DNA of 64,000 nucleotides. It comes from SIG440 sp045631525 (lineage in GTDB: Bacteria; Bacillota; Clostridia; Monoglobales; Monoglobaceae). Under the pieces are notes generated by a model. That model saw nothing but the letters and a program-made list of their open reading frames with translations. It did no database searches and had not been told where the DNA came from. Shown here piece by piece: positions 25,755 through 34,680 of this stretch. Made by a program: the position numbers and the translations under genes. Position 1 is the first letter of the stretch. Each line of letters starts with the position of its first letter. Location of the stretch: the NCBI GenBank assembly GCA_045631525.1, contig JAZQUY010000008.1:39114-103113 (forward strand). The letters are read 5' to 3'.

Positions 25755-25761
25755 ATGTCAA
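25733..25761 (-). promoter_or_regulatory. Consensus sigma-A promoter of the two-gene cassette operon
   Basis: Perfect TTGACA (25756-25761) and TATAAT (25733-25738) on the minus strand with a 17-base spacer; the start codon at 25689 is about 44 bases downstream of the -10. Confidence 0.8.
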
Positions 25762-25765
25762 GTAT

Positions 25766-25800
25766 TTTTTAGAATATAATTTAACATAATATTCTAAAAA
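25766..25800. promoter_or_regulatory. 12-bp inverted repeat at the XRE gene promoter
   Basis: TTTTTAGAATAT (25766-25777) and its exact reverse complement ATATTCTAAAAA (25789-25800), 11 bases apart. A TATAAT for the plus-strand XRE gene lies at 25775-25780, overlapping the left arm. The arms contain the same TAGAAT core as the array at 25719-25754, pointing to autoregulation. Confidence 0.65.
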
Positions 25801-25814
25801 GGAACTATACGCTT

Positions 25815-26051
25815 ATGAAAATAAGAAAACAAAATTATGGAGATAAAAATTTGGTAGGAAAAAACATTGAACGAATACGAAAAGAAAAAGGCATCAAACA
25901 AAAGGATTTTATAGCACAAATTCAAATTATGGGATGTGATATGAACCCGACAAGCTATTCAAAGCTTGAAGGTCAGCTTAGAAACGCCACCGATAAAGAA
26001 GTTTTTGTAATAGCAAAAATCCTTGGCGTTGCTATGGAGGAACTATTTTAA
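25815..26051 (+). CDS. XRE-family helix-turn-helix regulator
   Basis: 78-aa single-domain DNA-binding protein. The Cro/C1-type HTH spans about residues 15-75 (GKNIERIRKEKGIKQKDF, then TSYSKLEGQLR as the recognition region). AGGAAC lies before the ATG. It is divergent from the 58-aa and 142-aa genes and separated from them by TAGAAT operator repeats, so it probably represses itself and them. It shares a terminator with the convergent tRNA-Arg. Confidence 0.85.
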   Translation: MKIRKQNYGDKNLVGKNIERIRKEKGIKQKDFIAQIQIMGCDMNPTSYSKLEGQLRNATDKEVFVIAKILGVAMEELF

Positions 26052-26070
26052 ATGAATATAAATATACTAA

Positions 26071-26101
26071 AAAATCCCCGTACAACTGTACGGGGATTTT
26101 T
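26071..26101. terminator. Bidirectional terminator between the XRE gene and tRNA-Arg
   Basis: 13-bp perfect stem AAAATCCCCGTAC/GTACGGGGATTTT (26071-26083, 26088-26100) with loop AACT and T-tracts on both strands. It ends the plus-strand XRE transcript and the minus-strand tRNA transcript. Confidence 0.88.
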
Positions 26102-26177
26102 GGCGTCGTTAAGAGGATTCGAACCTCCGACCTACCGCTTAGGAGGCGGTCGCTCTATCCTGCTGAGCTATAACGAC
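26101..26177 (-). tRNA. tRNA-Arg (CCU anticodon)
   Basis: Minus strand cloverleaf: acceptor GTCGTTA with TAACGAC, D stem GCTC/GAGC, anticodon stem ACCGC/GCGGT with loop CTCCTAA (anticodon CCT, reads AGG), T arm GGAGG-TTCGAAT-CCTCT, discriminator G and an encoded CCA. The 3' end faces the XRE cassette. Confidence 0.95.
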
Positions 26178-26230
26178 AAGTTTTCACAAAACTTATTCTA
26201 TCACACCTTAAAGGGTTTATCAAGGCTTTT

Positions 26231-27349
26231 TTACACAAAATCGCTCAAAATTATATTGCTCACAAAAAAGCCCTCATTTGAAAACCGTATATTCCCATTT
26301 TCTCGTATCAGGTGTCCCGTCTTGGTATACTTTTCAAGTGCTTCACCAAACACCTCATCAATGCTTATTCCAAACCGTGACGAAAATTCCTCTTCCCTTA
26401 TTCCCTCTGTCATCCTGAGACCAAGAAAGACAAACTCACTCATCAAATCAAATTTGGGCAAATCTTCACGCATAATTTCTGCACTTTTGTCTTTCCTTAT
26501 TTTTTCGGTATATTCCAAAATCCCCAGTGCATTTGAAAACCGTTTTCCCTCCATACAGGAAAAGGCCCCTGCACCAAGGCCAAGAAAGTCATCGCACTGC
26601 CAATACTTTTCGTTATGCTTTGAAACCTTATTTCCTTTTGCGAAATTAGAAATTTCATACCGCCTATACCCTGCATCCCCCAATTTTTCAACTGCCAAAT
26701 CATACATATCGGCAACAAGGTCATCATCAGGGAGGCTTAACTCCATATCCCAAAAAGGCGTACCCTCTTCAACTTTCAATGAATAGCAGGAAATATGCTC
26801 CGTCTTAAAATCCACAGCCTCATCGAGCGTAGCCTCCCAGTCAGCAAGAGTCATATCGGGGAGTCCATACATAAGGTCAAGGGATATATTTTGAAAGCCT
26901 GCCTTTCTTGCACTTTTGAAACATTCTTTAAAATCCTCAAAGGAATGTATTCTCCCAAGTTTTCGAAGAAAAGCATCATGAGTGGACTGAAGACCGATAC
27001 TGAGTCTGTTTATCCCTACATTCTTAAGCTTCACAAGTCCATCAAAATCGATTGTTTTTGGATTGCATTCAGCGGTTATTTCAGCATCGGGAGTTATTTC
27101 AAAACACCCTTTCAGGTGCGAAAGAGTCTCGCAAATAAATTCAGGGTCAACAGCTGTCGGCGTTCCCCCGCCAAAGTAAACGGTATCATACTTTTTGTGA
27201 TAACGCCCCGCCTGAATTTTCATTTCTTCAAAAAGGGCAGAAAAATAGGGCTCTGTCAAGCTTTCCGATTTTGCATAAGAATTGAAGTCACAATAAAGAC
27301 ACTTGCTTTTGCAAAAAGGAATGTGAATATAAAGCCCTGCGTTTTTCAT
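26231..27349 (-). CDS. hemW: Radical SAM heme chaperone HemW
   Basis: 372 aa. Radical SAM cluster motif CKSKCLYCDF; the Phe after the third Cys pair marks HemW rather than the oxygen-independent coproporphyrinogen oxidase HemN, which has Cys. GGGTPT (SAM binding) and the C-terminal HemN-like region are present. The ATG at 27347-27349 with TTAGGAG is chosen; the frame opens ten codons earlier. It follows lepA by 38 bases, a pairing common in Firmicutes. Confidence 0.93.
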   Translation of the reverse strand: MKNAGLYIHIPFCKSKCLYCDFNSYAKSESLTEPYFSALFEEMKIQAGRYHKKYDTVYFGGGTPTAVDPEFICETLSHLKGCFEITPDAEITAECNPKTIDFDGLVKLKNVGINRLSIGLQSTHDAFLRKLGRIHSFEDFKECFKSARKAGFQNISLDLMYGLPDMTLADWEATLDEAVDFKTEHISCYSLKVEEGTPFWDMELSLPDDDLVADMYDLAVEKLGDAGYRRYEISNFAKGNKVSKHNEKYWQCDDFLGLGAGAFSCMEGKRFSNALGILEYTEKIRKDKSAEIMREDLPKFDLMSEFVFLGLRMTEGIREEEFSSRFGISIDEVFGEALEKYTKTGHLIRENGNIRFSNEGFFVSNIILSDFV

Positions 27350-27387
27350 TATTTCTCCTAACGGCAAAAAATCTGCCACTTTTAAAC

Positions 27388-29193
27388 TTAATCCAGCTTG
27401 AGCACCGACATAAACGCTTCTTGCGGGACTTCCACCGAGCCCACCTGACGCATACGCTTTTTGCCCTCTTTTTGTTTTTCCAGAAGCTTTTTCTTTCTGG
27501 TGATGTCACCGCCGTAGCATTTTGCCAAAACGTCCTTTCGCATAGCGCGAACAGTTTCACGGGCAATAATCTTGCTGCCCACCGCCGCCTGAATTGGAAT
27601 TTCAAAGAGCTGACGGGGTATTGAATTCTTAAGCTTTTCAGCAATTCGTCTGCCACGGGCATAAGCCTTTTCCTTGTGAACAATGAACGAAAGTGCGTCC
27701 ACCATATCACCGTTAAGCAAAATATCAAGCTTCACAAGGTCAGACCTTTGATAATCTTTCATTTCATAGTCAAAAGATGCATAACCACGTGTCCTTGACT
27801 TAAGCGCATCAAAGAAATCGTAGATGATTTCATTGAGTGGCAGCTCATACTTAAGGGTAACACGGTTTTCATCAAGATATGTCATATCAATATAAGTTCC
27901 GCGACGTTCCTGACAAAGTTCCATGATGCTTCCCACAAATTCCTTTGGGGTCATTATATTTGCCGCAACAATTGGCTCTTTCATATAATCAATTTCCTGA
28001 GCCTCAGGAAGATTTGTGGGGTTTGAAATGGTCAGCATTGTGCCGTCGGTTTTGTACACCTGATACTCAACCGAGGGAGCTGTGGTAACCAAATCAAGAT
28101 TATATTCTCTTTCCAAGCGTTCCTGAATAATTTCCATATGCAAAAGTCCAAGGAAACCACATCTGAAACCAAAGCCCAAAGCTACCGAAGTTTCAGCATC
28201 AAACTGAAGCGCTGCATCATTGAGTTGAAGCTTTTCAAGAGCATCTCTCAAATCGTTGTATCTTGCACCGTCTGCGGGATAAACACCCGAATAAACCATT
28301 GGCTTTACTTCCTTATATCCAGGGAGTGCATCAACTGCACCGCCTCTTGCCAGTGTCACGGTATCACCCACGCGTACATCACGGACATTCTTGATGCTGG
28401 CAGCAATATAGCCAACCTCACCCGCCTTGATTTCTTTGGAAGCAAGTACGCCAAGGGGATTGAGATAACCCACCTCAACAACGTCAAATGTACTTCCGCT
28501 TGACATCATCTTTATTGTGTCGCCGACTTTCAGCTTGCCATCAACCACACGAACATAAGCAATAACACCCTTATAGCTGTCATAATACGAGTCAAAAATC
28601 AGTGCCTTAAAAGGCGCGCTCTCGTCGCCTGACGGTGGTGGAACGTCCTCGACTATTCTTTCAAGAACTGCTTCGATATTTATACCATTCTTTGCAGAAA
28701 CCAGCGGTGCATTTTCTGCATCAATGCCGATAACATCCTCGATTTCCTGCTTGACGACCTCGGGTTGTGCCGATGGCAAATCTATTTTGTTTATGACAGG
28801 AACAAGCTCCAAATCGTGCTCCAGTGCAAGATATGTGTTTGCAAGGGTCTGTGCCTCAATTCCCTGAGCCGCATCCACAATCAGAATCGCACCCTCACAA
28901 GCAGCAAGGCTTCTGGACACTTCATAGTTGAAGTCAACATGCCCCGGAGTATCAATAAGATTGAGAACATACTTCTCCCCGTTCTTTGCCGAGTACAAAA
29001 GTCTTACCGCACGGGCCTTTATGGTGATTCCGCGTTCTTTTTCAAGGTCCATATTGTCAAGAATCTGGTCCTGCATCTCACGGTTGGTAAGGGAATCCGT
29101 CAGTTCCAAAAGACGGTCAGCCAATGTGGACTTTCCGTGGTCAATATGGGCAATAATCGAAAAATTTCGTATGTTCTTCTGGTATTCGTTCAT
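27388..29193 (-). CDS. lepA: Elongation factor 4 (LepA)
   Basis: Translational GTPase that binds ribosomes and back-translocates or affects initiation. G motifs: AHIDHGKST (residues 15-23), DTPGHVDF, NKIDLP. Domain order as in EF-G without domain IV, and the LepA-specific C-terminal domain (GGDITRKKKLLEKQKEGKKRM). 601 aa is standard. SD AAGGAA before the ATG. Upstream neighbour is galE (29-base gap). Confidence 0.97.
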   Translation of the reverse strand: MNEYQKNIRNFSIIAHIDHGKSTLADRLLELTDSLTNREMQDQILDNMDLEKERGITIKARAVRLLYSAKNGEKYVLNLIDTPGHVDFNYEVSRSLAACEGAILIVDAAQGIEAQTLANTYLALEHDLELVPVINKIDLPSAQPEVVKQEIEDVIGIDAENAPLVSAKNGINIEAVLERIVEDVPPPSGDESAPFKALIFDSYYDSYKGVIAYVRVVDGKLKVGDTIKMMSSGSTFDVVEVGYLNPLGVLASKEIKAGEVGYIAASIKNVRDVRVGDTVTLARGGAVDALPGYKEVKPMVYSGVYPADGARYNDLRDALEKLQLNDAALQFDAETSVALGFGFRCGFLGLLHMEIIQERLEREYNLDLVTTAPSVEYQVYKTDGTMLTISNPTNLPEAQEIDYMKEPIVAANIMTPKEFVGSIMELCQERRGTYIDMTYLDENRVTLKYELPLNEIIYDFFDALKSRTRGYASFDYEMKDYQRSDLVKLDILLNGDMVDALSFIVHKEKAYARGRRIAEKLKNSIPRQLFEIPIQAAVGSKIIARETVRAMRKDVLAKCYGGDITRKKKLLEKQKEGKKRMRQVGSVEVPQEAFMSVLKLD

Positions 29194-29222
29194 CGTGTTT
29201 TTCCTTCCGAAAAAAATGTAAA

Positions 29223-30236
29223 TTATCCTTTATATCCGTTGGGATTTTGCTGCTGCCATTTCCATCCGTCAGCACACATATCCTCCAGTGTCTTCTTTGC
29301 TTCAAATCCGATTTCTTCTTTTGCTTTCTTAGGGTCTGCAAAGCAGGCATCAATATCTCCTGGTCTGCGAGCCTCAATCACATAAGGAAGCTCTCTTCCG
29401 CAGGCCTTTGAAAAAGCCTTTATCATATCAAGCACGCTGTAACCCTGACCTGTACCAAGATTGTAGGTAACAACTCCTGATTTTTTTGAAATTTTTTCAA
29501 GGGCACGAAGATGTCCGTCAGCAAGGTCAATAACGTGAATATAATCACGCACGCCTGTGCCATCGGGTGTGTCATAATCGTTTCCAAAAACGTGAACCAT
29601 CTCACGCTTGCCCACCGCAACCTGTGCAATATATGGCATAAGGTTGTTGGGTATACCCTGAGGGTCTTCACCAATGAGACCGCTTTCATGAGCACCCACG
29701 GGGTTGAAATATCTTAAGATTGCAATGTCCCAATCAGGGTCAGCAACAGCCAAATCCCGAAGGATTTCTTCAATCATAAGCTTTGTTCTGCCATAAGGAT
29801 TTGTGCACGAAAGGGGAAAATCCTCACAAATCGGAACAGTATGGGGTTTTCCATAAACCGTAGCCGATGAGCTGAACACCAATTTTTTAACGCCAAATTC
29901 ACTCATAAGCTCGCAAAGGTTAACTGTGCTGAAAGTATTGTTGTGATAATACCAAAGAGGCTTTGCAACCGATTCGCCAACAGCTTTAAGTCCTGCAAAA
30001 TGGATGGCTGCATCAAACTTGTTTTCCTCAAAAACGCATCTCAAAGCTTCCTTTTCTACCATATCTATTTCATAAAACTTTATGGATTTTCCTGTAATTT
30101 TTTCAACCCTTTTAAGAGCCTCCACCGAGCTGTTTGAAAGGTTGTCAACCACCGTAACCTCATATCCTGCCTCAAGCAACTGAACACAAGTATGACTACC
30201 GATATAACCTGCTCCACCAGTAACTAAAATATGCAT
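29223..30236 (-). CDS. galE: UDP-glucose 4-epimerase
   Basis: Interconverts UDP-glucose and UDP-galactose (and possibly the HexNAc forms). NAD-binding GGAGYIGSH at residues 7-15; catalytic Ser/Tyr/Lys in FSSSATVYG and NPYGRTK; 337 aa. SD GGGGG before the ATG and a promoter at 30288-30316. No galK or galT nearby; the product could supply UDP-Gal for cell-surface glycans. Confidence 0.96.
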   Translation of the reverse strand: MHILVTGGAGYIGSHTCVQLLEAGYEVTVVDNLSNSSVEALKRVEKITGKSIKFYEIDMVEKEALRCVFEENKFDAAIHFAGLKAVGESVAKPLWYYHNNTFSTVNLCELMSEFGVKKLVFSSSATVYGKPHTVPICEDFPLSCTNPYGRTKLMIEEILRDLAVADPDWDIAILRYFNPVGAHESGLIGEDPQGIPNNLMPYIAQVAVGKREMVHVFGNDYDTPDGTGVRDYIHVIDLADGHLRALEKISKKSGVVTYNLGTGQGYSVLDMIKAFSKACGRELPYVIEARRPGDIDACFADPKKAKEEIGFEAKKTLEDMCADGWKWQQQNPNGYKG

Positions 30237-30287
30237 AATTCATACCCCCACTTTGTTGTTTTTACAACATATTTATTTTGAATTTAT

Positions 30288-30316
30288 ATTTTAACACACT
30301 TTCTGTGAAATTTCAA
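30288..30316 (-). promoter_or_regulatory. Sigma-A promoter of galE (and possibly lepA-hemW)
   Basis: Minus strand TTGAAA (30311-30316) and TAAAAT (30288-30293), 17-base spacer, about 52 bases before the galE ATG. Confidence 0.7.
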
Positions 30317-30396
30317 GTGTTTTAAGAGCCTTCCCCTTGCGCCACAAAAAACTTTGGTGCCAAATAGTACCATTTTTATGCTTTTACCCGATTGTA

Positions 30397-30490
30397 TGCT
30401 ATAATTATAAAGGGGTGTGCAAAGCATTCTCCGCACGGCTCCTTGTTGCTACACAAACATACAAGGGGACGGAATTTCCGTCCCCTTATG
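30397..30490 (+). ncRNA. Candidate small RNA or terminator leader downstream of rpoD
   Basis: An extended -10 element TGCTATAAT (30397-30405) on the plus strand is followed by about 75 bases holding GTGC/GCAC pairing and ending in the hairpin at 30463-30487. There is no ORF. It points toward the 3' end of rpoD. The -35 is poor and the T-tract after the hairpin is weak, so this is only a candidate. Confidence 0.25.
30463..30487 (-). terminator. Terminator of rpoD
   Basis: 10-bp perfect stem AAGGGGACGG/CCGTCCCCTT with loop AATTT. It begins 14 bases after the rpoD stop. The following minus-strand tract (GTATGTTTGTG) is only moderately T-rich. Confidence 0.65.
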
Positions 30491-30500
30491 TGTTATATCT

Positions 30501-31649
30501 TTATTCCAAATAATCCTTAAGCTTTTTGCTGCGGCTTGGGTGTCTGAGTTTTCTCAAAGCCTTTGCCTCAATCTGACGAATTCTTTCACGGGTAACGTTG
30601 AATTCTTTACCCACTTCTTCGAGAGTCCTTGCCCTGCCGTTGTCAAGACCAAAACGAAGTCTCAAAACCTTTTCTTCACGGGGTGTAAGGGTGCTCAAAA
30701 CGTCCATCATCTGTTCTTTGAGAAGTCTGAATGTGGCAGCATCCTGAGGTGCAGGAGTTTCGTTGTCCTGAATGAAATCCTGAAGTGAGCTGTCTTCCTC
30801 TTCACCGATAGGGGTCTCGAGTGACACCGGTTCCTGTGCTATTTTCATAATTTCGCCTATTTTATCGATTGGCATATTAAGTTCCTTTGCAACCTCTTCA
30901 GGAAGCGGGTCACGACCAAGCTCCTGAACAAGCTGTCTTGTAACTCTTATGAATTTGTTGATGGTTTCAACCATATGAACAGGAATTCTTATAGTTCTCG
31001 CCTGGTCAGCAATAGCACGGGTGATAGCCTGCCTTATCCACCAGGTAGCATAAGTACTGAATTTGTAGCCCTTGGTATAGTCAAACTTTTCAACAGCTTT
31101 GATAAGGCCAAGATTTCCCTCTTGAATAAGGTCAAGGAATAACATTCCACGACCCACATATCTTTTCGCAATACTTACAACAAGTCTGAGGTTGGCTTCA
31201 GCCAAACGATGCTTTGCATCAGCATCACCGTCAACCATTTTCTGTGCAAGCTCAGCTTCCTCTGCGCCTGAAAGCAAGGGAACTTTTCCTATTTCCTTTA
31301 AGTACATACGAACAGGGTCGTCAATGCTTACGCTGTCAGGCACAGACAAATCTGCAAGCTCGTCCTCGGTTATTTCAAAATCGTCATTTTCCTCAAGCTC
31401 AGGAATTTCATCGCCGAAATTTCCAACAATCTCAATCCCTTGCTTTTCAATGAAATCATAAATTCTTTCAATCTGTACTGGGTCCATTTCAACAGCTTCA
31501 AGCTTTGCCGAAATATCGCTGTATGAAAGTTCGCCATTCTTTTTGCCCAGTTCAACCAATTCCTGAACTGCCTGTTTCTGCATTTCCTTGGTTGTAGGAG
31601 TCTTTTTTGTTTCCTCTGCTGCCTTTGCAGCGTTTTCCTTTTTAGCCAT
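30501..31649 (-). CDS. rpoD: RNA polymerase primary sigma factor SigA
   Basis: 382-aa housekeeping sigma-70. Region 1.1-like helical N-terminus (about 25-90), region 1.2 (DPVRMYLKEIGKVPLL), region 2 with GNLGLIKAVEKFDYTKGYKFSTYATWWIRQAI, region 3, and region 4 (TLEEVGKEFNVTRERIRQIEAKAL). Many perfect TTGACA/TATAAT promoters in this window are its expected targets. It follows dnaG by 14 bases, the classical macromolecular-synthesis pair. Confidence 0.97.
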   Translation of the reverse strand: MAKKENAAKAAEETKKTPTTKEMQKQAVQELVELGKKNGELSYSDISAKLEAVEMDPVQIERIYDFIEKQGIEIVGNFGDEIPELEENDDFEITEDELADLSVPDSVSIDDPVRMYLKEIGKVPLLSGAEEAELAQKMVDGDADAKHRLAEANLRLVVSIAKRYVGRGMLFLDLIQEGNLGLIKAVEKFDYTKGYKFSTYATWWIRQAITRAIADQARTIRIPVHMVETINKFIRVTRQLVQELGRDPLPEEVAKELNMPIDKIGEIMKIAQEPVSLETPIGEEEDSSLQDFIQDNETPAPQDAATFRLLKEQMMDVLSTLTPREEKVLRLRFGLDNGRARTLEEVGKEFNVTRERIRQIEAKALRKLRHPSRSKKLKDYLE

Positions 31650-31663
31650 AAATCTTCGCCTTT

Positions 31664-33451
31664 CTATTTTTTATCCTTTTTAAGTCGTTCCATTATCTCC
31701 TGAAGCTTTTCTGCGTCCCCGTCTTTTGCAAGAATTTCGTTGTTCTTTTTTTCATTATAATCAAGAACTGTTTTAAGGGGCATCTTTACCGCTTCAAGCT
31801 TATTATCCACATTTTTATCGTCCGAAAGAATTTCCGAAACCGCACCAACTTCTTTCTCATCAAACTGTGCAAGTACCGCCGCCGGGCTGAGTCTTGCGCC
31901 TTTCGACATCACATCAAAAATAATTTCCGCAAGCTTTCTGTGAATTCCGTCTTCAAAGCTTTGGGGAGCGAGCCTGTCCTTCACCTCTTTGAAAACTTCT
32001 TTTTCACAAATCAGGTTGAGAAGAAGCTTTTCCGCATTATAAAGCCGCATCCTTTCAAGGTCGTGTCTTCCTCCAGTTCGTTCTTCAAACTGTTTTTTCT
32101 CCTGTCGCTGAAACCGTGCCTTTTCATTTCGCTGATTTTTCTGCATACGCTCTTTGATGCGTACATTTATGCTATCAGGTGAAACATCGGTTTTTCGTGC
32201 AATTTTTTTTATATAAACTTCTCTTTCGACGTCATTTTTTATATTGGCAAAGATTTTTGCAATTTGCTCAACAAACTCAATTTTTTCAACAGTATCATCA
32301 AGGTTATATTGTTTCTCAATCTTGCCTATCTTATACTCTACAAAGCTTTCAGCATTGTCTATAAGCAGCTGAAACATCTCAGGTCCTTTTGTTTTTATAT
32401 AGTCGTCAGGGTCCTTGCCGTCGGTAATTGTCAAAACCTTGACCTTGACGTCGGCTTCTCTCAAAATTTCGCCGGCTCTGTCGGTTGCCTTTTGTCCCGC
32501 TTCATCTGCGTCATAACAAAGAATAACCTTGTCCGCATACCGTTTGAGCATATCTGCTTGCTGGGGCGTAAACGCCGTGCCAAGGGACGCCACCGCATTG
32601 TCAAAGCCACCTTGATGAAGAGATATAACATCCATATACCCCTCCATAATCATAAACTGACCCCTCTTGGTGTTTTTCGCAATATTCATTGCATAAAGGT
32701 TGTCCTTCTTTTTATAAATAAGGGTCTCGGGCGAATTCAGATATTTGGGAGCATTGTCCTTGTCCGTAAGGATTCTTCCGCCGAACGCGATTACATTTCC
32801 CCGAAGGTCGATTATTGGAAACATAACTCTGTCACGGAACTTGTCAAAGTATGTGCCATTGTCCCGCTTCACCGCAAGGCCAACCTCCAAAAGTTCCTCC
32901 TCGCTGTAGCCCTTTTCTTTCATATAATCGATAAGCGCACTCCAGCTGTCAGGCGCATATCCAAGTCCAAAGCTTTTAATTGTTGCATTTGACAGTTTTC
33001 TTGCCCTTAAATAATCAAGCGCCTTGGTATTTTTCTTGTCAATAAGGCTGTTGAAGAAAAACCTCGCCGCCTCGGCGTTCATTTCATACATACGTTTTTT
33101 CTTGTCGTGGATCTCGGCCGCACGGTTTCTCTCCGCCGCACTTCGATAATCAGGAATGGGCACTCCGGCTCTTTCCGCCAGAAGCTTCACAGCTTCCATA
33201 AAATCAAGGTTTTCCTTTGCCATAATGAAGTTTATGGCTGTACCCCCTGCACCGCAGCCAAAACAATGAAAAAGCTGCTTGTCAGGGGACACCGAAAATG
33301 ACGGTGTTTTCTTGTCGTTGTGAAGTGGGCAAAGCGCCTGAAAGCGATTTCCCACCCTTTTCAAAGTCACATACCGGGAAATAAGGTCCACTATGTCATT
33401 TTTCTCTATGACTTCATCAATAAAGTCCTGAAAATCAACCGATTGTTTCAA
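31664..33451 (-). CDS. dnaG: DNA primase
   Basis: Synthesises RNA primers at the replication fork. Zinc-binding domain with Cys-His-Cys-Cys (CPLHNDKK...FHCFGCG, residues 41-66), RNA polymerase core with EGYMDVI and the Toprim acid motif CYDADEAGQKA, and a C-terminal DnaB-interacting helical domain. 595 aa. The start appears to be TTG (33449-33451), with a rather distant AAAGGGG. Operon with rpoD. Confidence 0.95.
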   Translation of the reverse strand: MKQSVDFQDFIDEVIEKNDIVDLISRYVTLKRVGNRFQALCPLHNDKKTPSFSVSPDKQLFHCFGCGAGGTAINFIMAKENLDFMEAVKLLAERAGVPIPDYRSAAERNRAAEIHDKKKRMYEMNAEAARFFFNSLIDKKNTKALDYLRARKLSNATIKSFGLGYAPDSWSALIDYMKEKGYSEEELLEVGLAVKRDNGTYFDKFRDRVMFPIIDLRGNVIAFGGRILTDKDNAPKYLNSPETLIYKKKDNLYAMNIAKNTKRGQFMIMEGYMDVISLHQGGFDNAVASLGTAFTPQQADMLKRYADKVILCYDADEAGQKATDRAGEILREADVKVKVLTITDGKDPDDYIKTKGPEMFQLLIDNAESFVEYKIGKIEKQYNLDDTVEKIEFVEQIAKIFANIKNDVEREVYIKKIARKTDVSPDSINVRIKERMQKNQRNEKARFQRQEKKQFEERTGGRHDLERMRLYNAEKLLLNLICEKEVFKEVKDRLAPQSFEDGIHRKLAEIIFDVMSKGARLSPAAVLAQFDEKEVGAVSEILSDDKNVDNKLEAVKMPLKTVLDYNEKKNNEILAKDGDAEKLQEIMERLKKDKK

Positions 33452-33535
33452 AAATCAGGCAGCCCCTTTCCCAAAAATTTTTCTACTTTATAATTCGACA
33501 AAATTTCGTTCTTTCCTTTAATAAATTACACAAAT

Positions 33536-34534
33536 TCATCCCCGCCATATTTTGGGAACAAAAAACTTGTCATAAAGACTCAGGGCATATCTGTCAGTCA
33601 TCCCTGCCACATAGTCCCTTACTGCTATCATATTGTCTGGCGTAACTCCGCTTTCAAACTCTCCCCCCGGTATAAGCTCCGGCTTTTCAAGGAACAATTC
33701 AAAGAGCGACTTTATGACATTGAACGCCTTTTTTTCTTCGTTCTTTGCATAATCATTCAGGTATACATTTTCAAACATAAATTTCCGGAGTCCCATCATT
33801 GCCTCAAAGACTTCCTCTTCCATCAAAATGTCAGGCTTTTCCCAGCTTTCTTTTATTATGCTTTTTATCATTGAGTCAATTCTTTCGGAGTGTGAATTCC
33901 CCAAAACCTTTGAAAATTCCTTGGGTATATCATCACCTTTTATTACACCGCCACGAATGGCGTCATCTATGTCGTGATTTATGTAGGCAATTTTGTCGGC
34001 GAGTCTTATGATTTTCCCCTCCAAGGTCTGGGGCATTTTGTCACCAGTATGACAAAGAATACCATCTCTTACTTCTGCCGTAAGATTAAGCCCACCACGT
34101 CTTTCAAGAACATTCACCACACGAAGACTTTGCTCATTGTGGCGGAATCCCTCAGGGCAAAGATGGGCAATAGTCCTCTCTCCCCCATGCCCAAAAGGAG
34201 TGTGCCCCAAATCGTGTCCAAGGGCTATTGCCTCGGTTAAATCCTCGTTGAGCTGAAGAGCACGGGCAATGGTCCTTGCTATCTGTGCAACCTCGAGGGT
34301 ATGAGTAAGACGTGTCCGATAATGGTCACCCTCAGGGGACAAAAACACCTGAGTTTTGTGCTTAAGCCGTCTGAATGCTTTTGAATGGATAATTCTGTCA
34401 CGGTCACGCTGAAAGTCCGTGCGAAGCTCACATTTTTCTTCCATCACAGATCTGCCACGGGTATTGCAGCTAAGTGCCGCATAAGGACTGAGTGTCCTTT
34501 TTTCAATTTCTTCAATTTTTTCACGTATGGTCAC
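33536..34534 (-). CDS. dgt: HD-domain dNTP triphosphohydrolase (dGTPase-like)
   Basis: 332 aa. HD-domain metal site: His in TRLTHTLEVAQIAR, HD pair in LGHDLGHTPFGH, later Asp in INHDIDDA. These proteins cut dNTPs to nucleoside and triphosphate. GTG at 34532-34534 is the start because AGGTGA stands five to six bases upstream and the product begins in the family-typical way (TIREKIEEIE). In-frame extensions to 34618 lack a ribosome site. Genes of this family often precede dnaG in Clostridia, as here. Confidence 0.9.
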   Translation of the reverse strand: MTIREKIEEIEKRTLSPYAALSCNTRGRSVMEEKCELRTDFQRDRDRIIHSKAFRRLKHKTQVFLSPEGDHYRTRLTHTLEVAQIARTIARALQLNEDLTEAIALGHDLGHTPFGHGGERTIAHLCPEGFRHNEQSLRVVNVLERRGGLNLTAEVRDGILCHTGDKMPQTLEGKIIRLADKIAYINHDIDDAIRGGVIKGDDIPKEFSKVLGNSHSERIDSMIKSIIKESWEKPDILMEEEVFEAMMGLRKFMFENVYLNDYAKNEEKKAFNVIKSLFELFLEKPELIPGGEFESGVTPDNMIAVRDYVAGMTDRYALSLYDKFFVPKIWRG

Positions 34535-34611
34535 TTTATTCACCTGCATTTTACAGAAACTTACTATATATGTTAAATTTTCTTCATTTCTCCCGAAAAT
34601 CCTTTTTTTAA

Positions 34612-34641
34612 TTGACAAAACCTGCCTTTTGCCTATATAAT
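34612..34641 (+). promoter_or_regulatory. Sigma-A promoter of trmK
   Basis: TTGACA (34612-34617), 18-base spacer, TATAAT (34636-34641), about 40 bases before the trmK ATG at 34681. It starts the plus-strand block trmK-NIF3. Confidence 0.75.
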
Positions 34642-34680
34642 TTATTTAAATCAAGAATTTTATAATGTGGAGAACATTTT

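Noticed and set aside
26052..26786. Long plus-strand open frame across tRNA-Arg and hemW
   Set aside because: It reads through a terminator, antisense to a tRNA and antisense to a clear hemW gene; no ribosome site or family signature.
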